From positions 1 to 36,391 of the forward strand of contig JAUMNV010000004.1 of assembly GCA_031295725.1 (NCBI GenBank): a stretch of 36,391 bases of DNA, in the 5' to 3' direction. Positions 32,090 to 36,391 of this stretch are shown piece after piece. The position numbers and the translations under genes were made by a program. Position 1 is the first letter of the stretch. Every line of letters begins with the position of its first letter. The DNA is from Collinsella sp. (lineage in GTDB: Bacteria; Actinomycetota; Coriobacteriia; Coriobacteriales; Coriobacteriaceae). The notes under the pieces were generated by a model. It did not search any database, was not told where the DNA came from, and saw only the letters and a program-made list of their open reading frames with translations.

Positions 32090-34831
32090 ATGGACAAGAC
32101 CGCACAGGACAGCTTGGCAAAGAAGCCCGTCGACATGAGGGACAGGATTCTCGAGCATCTCGAGGCCCTCACCTCCGCCGTCTCGCTCGACGACCTTGCC
32201 CGTCTGTCCACCTCCGACATCGCCGAGACGCTCATCATCTCCAGGAGCCTGGCGAGCCAGTACCTCAACGACCTTGTTCGCGCCGGCCTTGTGGTTAAGG
32301 TGGCGGGCAGGCCTGTCCGTTATTTTCATCGCCGCGCGTTCCAGAAGCGTTTTCAGGTAAAGCTCTCTGCAAGCGAGTACGCCTCGCTCGCCGACCTCAT
32401 CCAGGCGACGGGAATCGCCGATCACCGCGACTTCGCGCGTGCCGTGGGCTTCGACCTGAGCCTCAGCTCCGTTGTCGAGCAGTGCAAGGCTGCGGTTCAG
32501 TACCCTCCGTTTGGCCTGCCCATCCTCTTGAGCGGCGGCGTGGGTGTCGGTAAGTCTTTCCTTTCTCGCCTTGTGTACGAGTACGGCAAGAACCAAGGCT
32601 TGCTGTCCCGCGACTCCTCCTATGTGCGCATCGACTGCGCCGGGGTCCCGGACGCCGCCTCGTTCAACGGGCTTCTTGACGAGTCGATCGCGAAATCGCG
32701 CGGGGGTGTGGTCTTTGTCAACGGCATCGAGGCACTCTCTCCCTCTGCGATGGAGCACTGCCTTGCGACGGCCCTCGGGCTCGATGCCTCCCAGGATGCG
32801 CCGCGCGCTCGCCTCGTTCTTTCGACGACGCTTTCCGCTGATGACCCGAAGGTTTCCTCGGCCTACAGCAAAATGCCCATCTGTGCCCGCGTCCCCTCAC
32901 TCAAGGAGCGGACCCCCGAGGAGCGCGAGGATCTCATCTTGAGCTTCCTGCGCAGCGAGGGGTGCCGAATCGGTTCTGATGTGAAGATCAGCCGCGGCGC
33001 ATACCGTTGCCTCGTGAACGCGGACTTTTCCGATAACATCGCCGGCTTGCGCGCCTGCGTGACGAACTGCTGCGCCAAAGCGTTCCTCAATCGCGAGGGC
33101 GACTACGTCGTCGTTCGCCCGTATCTTCTTCCCAGCGGGCTCCTCTCCTCCGCGCAGATCGATCAACAGCCCGACGATGGCGTTCTGATCGACGCGTCCC
33201 TGGATGCCGCCGAGAGCACAGGGCCGGTCGAGCAGGCGCTCGATGCCCTGTGCTCTCTCGATGAGCGATTCTGCGCCGGGGAGCTCTCTGTCTCCGAGCT
33301 TGTCTCGCAAGCTGTCTCCGCTGTGCGCGGCGTTGAGGATCACTTGATCTTCGGCCACGGCGTCGCCTCATCGAGGTCGCGCGCCTTCGAGCGCGTCGTG
33401 GGCGCGGTCCTTGCCGACGCAGGCTCTTCTTATGGCATCGAGCTTTCGAGGAAGGTCACTTTTCTACTGGCCCAGGAGATTTGCCTGCAGTTGTGGCCGG
33501 GCATCGGCCTGGCTAAGCGAAAGTCTGCCTGTGCGGAGCAAATTTCCCATCTCCTCGGTGCCGTGACCTCCGAATTGCCGTTTGCCTCGAGCGTCTCCGA
33601 TCAGGTCGCCGCAGACATGGAAGGGGCGCTCGGAATCTCGCTCGATCACTTCACGAAGACGCTTCTGACGCTGTGCGTCGCATCGGAGTCTCGCGACGCG
33701 AAGGCCCTTCGGACGCTCTGCGTCATCTTGTCACACGGCTACTCGACGGCGACGAGCATCGCCGACGCGGCGAACCGTATGCTCGGCGTGCATGTGTACG
33801 AGGCGGTCGACATGCCCTACGACCAGCAGCTGAAGGACATCGTCGGTCCGCTCCAGCGCCTCGTCGACCGCCATTCCTACTGCACCGGGGTCGTGTTTCT
33901 TGTTGACATGGGCTCTTTGGAGGAGGCCTATAAGGCCCTCGAGAACGTTACCGACTCCACCATCGGGGTGGTGAACAACGTCTCCACCGGGCTCGCGCTC
34001 GAGATCGGGTCCGGGCTGCTCGGCGGCAAGTCCATCGCCGAGGTTCTTGGCGATGCGACCGCCGTGTGCGTGACGCACTGCAAGGTAATCGAGCGCGTCA
34101 ACCGTGAGGACGCCATCGTCTTCTGCTCCGAGTCCGGGGTCGACGCGGCCGAGAGGATACGTCAGCTCGTCTCGCAGAGCCTCCCGCGCACCATAGGCGC
34201 GCGCCTGCTCACGAGGCCCTTCAAGCAGCTTGCCGCGAACGGGTCGAACGACGCCGTTTTCTCCGAGCACCGCGTCTGCGCCGTCATCGGCACGGGAGAC
34301 CCCAGGATTGCCTCCGTTCCCTTCGTCGCCCTCGAAGACATTATGTCGACGGCGTCCGCCTCGAAGGTCGATGCCGTGTTCGGCAGGTGGCTCGACGTCT
34401 CCGAGCTCGCTTCTTTCCACGAGAAGCTGCTTTCGAATATGACGCTGCAGAACGTTATCCGCTCCATCACCATCCTCGACCCGGAGCGGCTGTTCCACGA
34501 GATCGAGAGCGCCGTGCACGAGCTTCAGCGCAGAACGGGCGAGAAGATCAGCAGCAACGCCATCATCGGGCTGTACGTTCACCTCTGTTGCCTCGTCGAG
34601 CGCCTCGTCACCCGCAACCCCATCGAGACCTACGTCGGCCAGGATCGCTTCGAGGAAGAGCACACCGACTTCATCGAGTCCTTCAGGCAGAGTTTCTCGA
34701 GCATCTCGACGCGCTATCGCGTGGAGGTTCCTGTAAGCGAGATCGCCTACGTCTTCGACTACATCAGCGTGAGCGCCGCCCCGGCGCGAGAGGAGCGTCT
34801 CGGCTCCTCGAGCCTCCTGTTCGACGAGTGA
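32090..34831 (+). CDS. LevR-type PRD transcriptional regulator with degenerate AAA+ domain
   Basis: A 913-residue PTS-controlled regulator next to a mannose-family PTS. Domains in order: winged helix about 15-80 (SLASQYLNDLVRAGLVVKVAGRPVRYF); AAA+ domain about 130-330 with Walker A GGVGVGKS (149-156); PRD1 about 380-530; EIIA-Man-like domain about 541-670 with His549 (VILSHGYSTATSIADAANRM) and FLVDMGS; an EIIB-like part; and PRD2 about 795-905 with a His in GLYVHLCCLVERLV. In B. subtilis LevR the AAA+ domain activates sigma-54 through a GAFTGA loop. Here that loop is missing: DCAGVPDAASFNGLLDESIA runs straight into a weak Walker B, GVVFVNGIEAL, lacking the usual acidic DE. Activation of sigma-54 is therefore unlikely. 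GAGGAGG precedes the ATG. PTS genes start 122 bases downstream. Confidence 0.88.
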   Translation: MDKTAQDSLAKKPVDMRDRILEHLEALTSAVSLDDLARLSTSDIAETLIISRSLASQYLNDLVRAGLVVKVAGRPVRYFHRRAFQKRFQVKLSASEYASLADLIQATGIADHRDFARAVGFDLSLSSVVEQCKAAVQYPPFGLPILLSGGVGVGKSFLSRLVYEYGKNQGLLSRDSSYVRIDCAGVPDAASFNGLLDESIAKSRGGVVFVNGIEALSPSAMEHCLATALGLDASQDAPRARLVLSTTLSADDPKVSSAYSKMPICARVPSLKERTPEEREDLILSFLRSEGCRIGSDVKISRGAYRCLVNADFSDNIAGLRACVTNCCAKAFLNREGDYVVVRPYLLPSGLLSSAQIDQQPDDGVLIDASLDAAESTGPVEQALDALCSLDERFCAGELSVSELVSQAVSAVRGVEDHLIFGHGVASSRSRAFERVVGAVLADAGSSYGIELSRKVTFLLAQEICLQLWPGIGLAKRKSACAEQISHLLGAVTSELPFASSVSDQVAADMEGALGISLDHFTKTLLTLCVASESRDAKALRTLCVILSHGYSTATSIADAANRMLGVHVYEAVDMPYDQQLKDIVGPLQRLVDRHSYCTGVVFLVDMGSLEEAYKALENVTDSTIGVVNNVSTGLALEIGSGLLGGKSIAEVLGDATAVCVTHCKVIERVNREDAIVFCSESGVDAAERIRQLVSQSLPRTIGARLLTRPFKQLAANGSNDAVFSEHRVCAVIGTGDPRIASVPFVALEDIMSTASASKVDAVFGRWLDVSELASFHEKLLSNMTLQNVIRSITILDPERLFHEIESAVHELQRRTGEKISSNAIIGLYVHLCCLVERLVTRNPIETYVGQDRFEEEHTDFIESFRQSFSSISTRYRVEVPVSEIAYVFDYISVSAAPAREERLGSSSLLFDE

Positions 34832-34953
34832 CCCCCCCGCGCCGTCACGAGCTGACCGCGCGTCTTCAATAGTCCGATAATCCCTCGCCCGGCGCGAATC
34901 CGGATAGCGCCAAGGCAGTGCTGAATGAAAAACTTGATTTGATAGGAGCAAAC

Positions 34954-35427
34954 ATGAGTGTTGTTATGGCACGAATCGACAATCGCCTGCTTCACGGCAT
35001 CATCGTGACGCAGTGGGCCCCGGTGTCGGGCGCAACCCGAGTCATGGTCATCGACGACAAGGTCGCCGGCGACGAGGTCCTGAAGTCCACCATGAGGATG
35101 GCGCGCCCCGCGGGCATGGCCGTCTCGATCATCTCCGAGGAGACCGCGCTCAAGAACTTCGCGGCGGGCAAGTACGACCGCGAGAAGGTCTTTGTCATCG
35201 CCAAGGAACCCGAGACGATGCTTCACCTGGTCGAGTCGGGCATCGAGCTCCCGTCGCTGATCGTCGGCGGCTCTCTTGTCAAGGAGGGCGGCGTCCAGCT
35301 CACCCAGCGCGCCTATGCCTCCGCCGAGAACGTCCAAAGCTACAAGGCGCTCATCGCCCACGGCGTCAAGGTGACGGCACAGTTCGTGCCCGCCGACAAG
35401 CCCGTCTCCGTCGCCGACCTCATCTAA
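34954..35427 (+). CDS. PTS EIIB, mannose/fructose/sorbose family
   Basis: The phosphoryl carrier of a mannose-family permease, cytosolic, 157 residues. It begins MSVVMARIDNRLLHGIIVTQW, the family N-terminus with the phosphorylated His in RLLHG at about residue 15. Length and fold match single-domain EIIB-Man proteins (about 160). The start at 34954 follows ATAGGAGC with good spacing; the frame from 34918 is not supported. EIIC starts nine bases after its stop, so EIIB, EIIC and EIID are co-transcribed. No EIIA of this system is seen upstream; it may lie beyond the window. Confidence 0.95.
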   Translation: MSVVMARIDNRLLHGIIVTQWAPVSGATRVMVIDDKVAGDEVLKSTMRMARPAGMAVSIISEETALKNFAAGKYDREKVFVIAKEPETMLHLVESGIELPSLIVGGSLVKEGGVQLTQRAYASAENVQSYKALIAHGVKVTAQFVPADKPVSVADLI

Positions 35428-35436
35428 GGAGGGATC

Positions 35437-36222
35437 ATGGTCAACTTCACTATCCTGCAGGTCGTCCTTTTGACCCTGCTTGCCTTCATCAAGCACGTGG
35501 ACTACTACGGCATCCCGATGATCTTCGTCAACTATGCTGTCTTCTGGGGCCTTATCACCGGCGTCGTCATGGGCGACTGGCAGACCGGCCTCGTCATCGG
35601 CGGCACCATCCAGCTCATGCAGCTCGGCGTCGCGGGCTTCGGCGGCTCGTCGATTCCCGATTACGGCACGATGGCCATCATCGCCACAGCCTACGGCGTG
35701 ACCCTGGGCACGGACACGGGCCTCGCCATCGGCCTGCCGGTCGGCATGCTCGGCATCCAGCTCGACGTCATCGTCAAGATCCTCAACGGCTTCGTCGTCG
35801 AGAAGTCCCAGAAGTTCTGCAACGAGGGTAAGTTCAATCAGATGAACGCCATCCTGTGGGTCTGCCCCGCGCTCTTCGGCCTGTGCGCCGCCCTGCCCGT
35901 CTTTGTCTCCGTGACTCTCGGCCAGCCCGCCGTCAACTGGCTCCTCGAGGTTATGCCCCAGTGGTTCCTCTCCGGCCTCACCCTCGCCGGCAAGATGCTC
36001 CCGGCCATCGGTATCGCCATGCTGCTCCGCTACATGCCCACCGGCAAGTACTTCCAGTACCTGCTCGCCGGCTTCTTCCTCTCGGCCTTCCTGAACGTGC
36101 CTGTCATCGGCGCCGCCATCGTCGGCGTTGCCCTTGCGATCGCGTTCTACCAGCGTGCCGAGAGGGACACCGAGCTCGCCGCCCACGCTTCCGCAGACGC
36201 CTTCATCGGAGAGGATGAGTAA
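35437..36222 (+). CDS. PTS EIIC, mannose/fructose/sorbose family
   Basis: A membrane channel subunit of the mannose-family permease, 261 residues, with multiple hydrophobic helices. The conserved glycine-rich signature of EIIC-Man is present: GLVIGGTIQLMQLGVAGFGGSSIPDYGT. The family usually has GxxxPD there, and PDYG fits. The C-terminal tail after about residue 240 is hydrophilic (QRAERDTELAAHASADAFIGEDE). AAGGAGGG precedes the ATG. It sits between EIIB and EIID, two bases before the EIID start. Confidence 0.94.
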   Translation: MVNFTILQVVLLTLLAFIKHVDYYGIPMIFVNYAVFWGLITGVVMGDWQTGLVIGGTIQLMQLGVAGFGGSSIPDYGTMAIIATAYGVTLGTDTGLAIGLPVGMLGIQLDVIVKILNGFVVEKSQKFCNEGKFNQMNAILWVCPALFGLCAALPVFVSVTLGQPAVNWLLEVMPQWFLSGLTLAGKMLPAIGIAMLLRYMPTGKYFQYLLAGFFLSAFLNVPVIGAAIVGVALAIAFYQRAERDTELAAHASADAFIGEDE

Positions 36223-36224
36223 CC

Positions 36225-36391
36225 ATGGAAAACGAGAACATCACCGCCGTCGAGGGCAAGCCCTCCGGCTATAAGGTCACCAAGAAGGACCTGCGCAACG
36301 CGAACTGGCGCTGGCTCATGAGCGTGTGCACCTTCAACTACCAGACCCAGCAGGGCGCCTCGGTCGCCTACGCCCTCTCGCCGATCCTGAG
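36225..36391 (+). CDS. PTS EIID, mannose family, cut by window edge
   Basis: From ATG at 36225 the frame reads MENENITAVEGKPSGYKVTK, then KDLRNANWRWLMSVCTFNYQ and continues to the end (55 codons; full length would be about 270-300). The segment TKKDLRNANWRW is the usual EIID N-terminal region, where the family has 'lTkkDl...f.Rs', and TFNYQTQQGASVAYALSPIL matches the following 'NyE.mq..Gf...l.P.l' part. The start lies two bases after the EIIC stop, with GAGAGGATGAG as ribosome site. Confidence 0.9.
   Translation, partial: MENENITAVEGKPSGYKVTKKDLRNANWRWLMSVCTFNYQTQQGASVAYALSPIL

Noticed and set aside
34832..34953. A sigma-54 promoter upstream of the mannose-family PTS operon
   Set aside because: No GG-N10-GC element matching the -24/-12 consensus is found in the 122-base gap.

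Overview
The window looks like chromosomal DNA of a high-GC gut actinobacterium of the Coriobacteriia, most likely Collinsella or a close relative. This rests on the gene set (type III glutamine synthetase, a fused MurT-GatD, many PTS genes, separate MetH reactivation protein), the GC-rich coding style and the abundance of small palindromic intergenic elements. It is inferred from recognition of families, not from a database search.

Left arm (1-7891, all minus strand): a PFL/DUF711 gene cut by the window edge, then a methionine/one-carbon cluster read leftwards: metF, a stand-alone MetH activation-domain protein and a short metH lacking that domain. Between the activation gene and metH sits a low-GC restriction-modification pair (C5 cytosine methyltransferase plus a DUF4928-like endonuclease), tightly overlapped with metH, which looks like a horizontally acquired insert.

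8318-11118: a type III glutamine synthetase on the plus strand, followed by a 636-base intergenic stretch rich in structure: a terminator, a MITE-like element with about 43-base inverted ends, an old 188-bp tandem duplication of a tRNA 3' end plus terminator, and an intact tRNA-Glu.

11219-15561 (minus): two tandem genes of unknown function feeding into a single-polypeptide MurT-GatD fusion (lipid II isoglutaminyl synthase).

16063-20490 (plus): three tandem members of the iron-ADH/glycerol-dehydrogenase superfamily (an Fe-ADH, gldA, and a gldA relic with an internal deletion), then a four-cluster ferredoxin-like protein.

20622-25935: an alpha-glucoside module. A GntR/UTRA repressor and a zinc polyol-type dehydrogenase (minus) diverge from a PTS EIICB and a GH4 6-phospho-alpha-glucosidase (plus). 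The shared intergenic region carries three operator-like GTCTA palindromes.

26063-31129: housekeeping genes (ychF, L-asparaginase, guaA), a small DUF1648 membrane protein, and two divergent small genes, each apparently frameshifted, around a 24-bp perfect palindrome.

31130-36391: a decayed patch holding a REP hairpin, an orphan ORF and the 3' end of an mtnN gene. After it come a LevR-type PRD regulator whose AAA+ domain lacks the sigma-54 contact loop, and a mannose-family PTS operon (EIIB, EIIC, EIID) that runs off the window.
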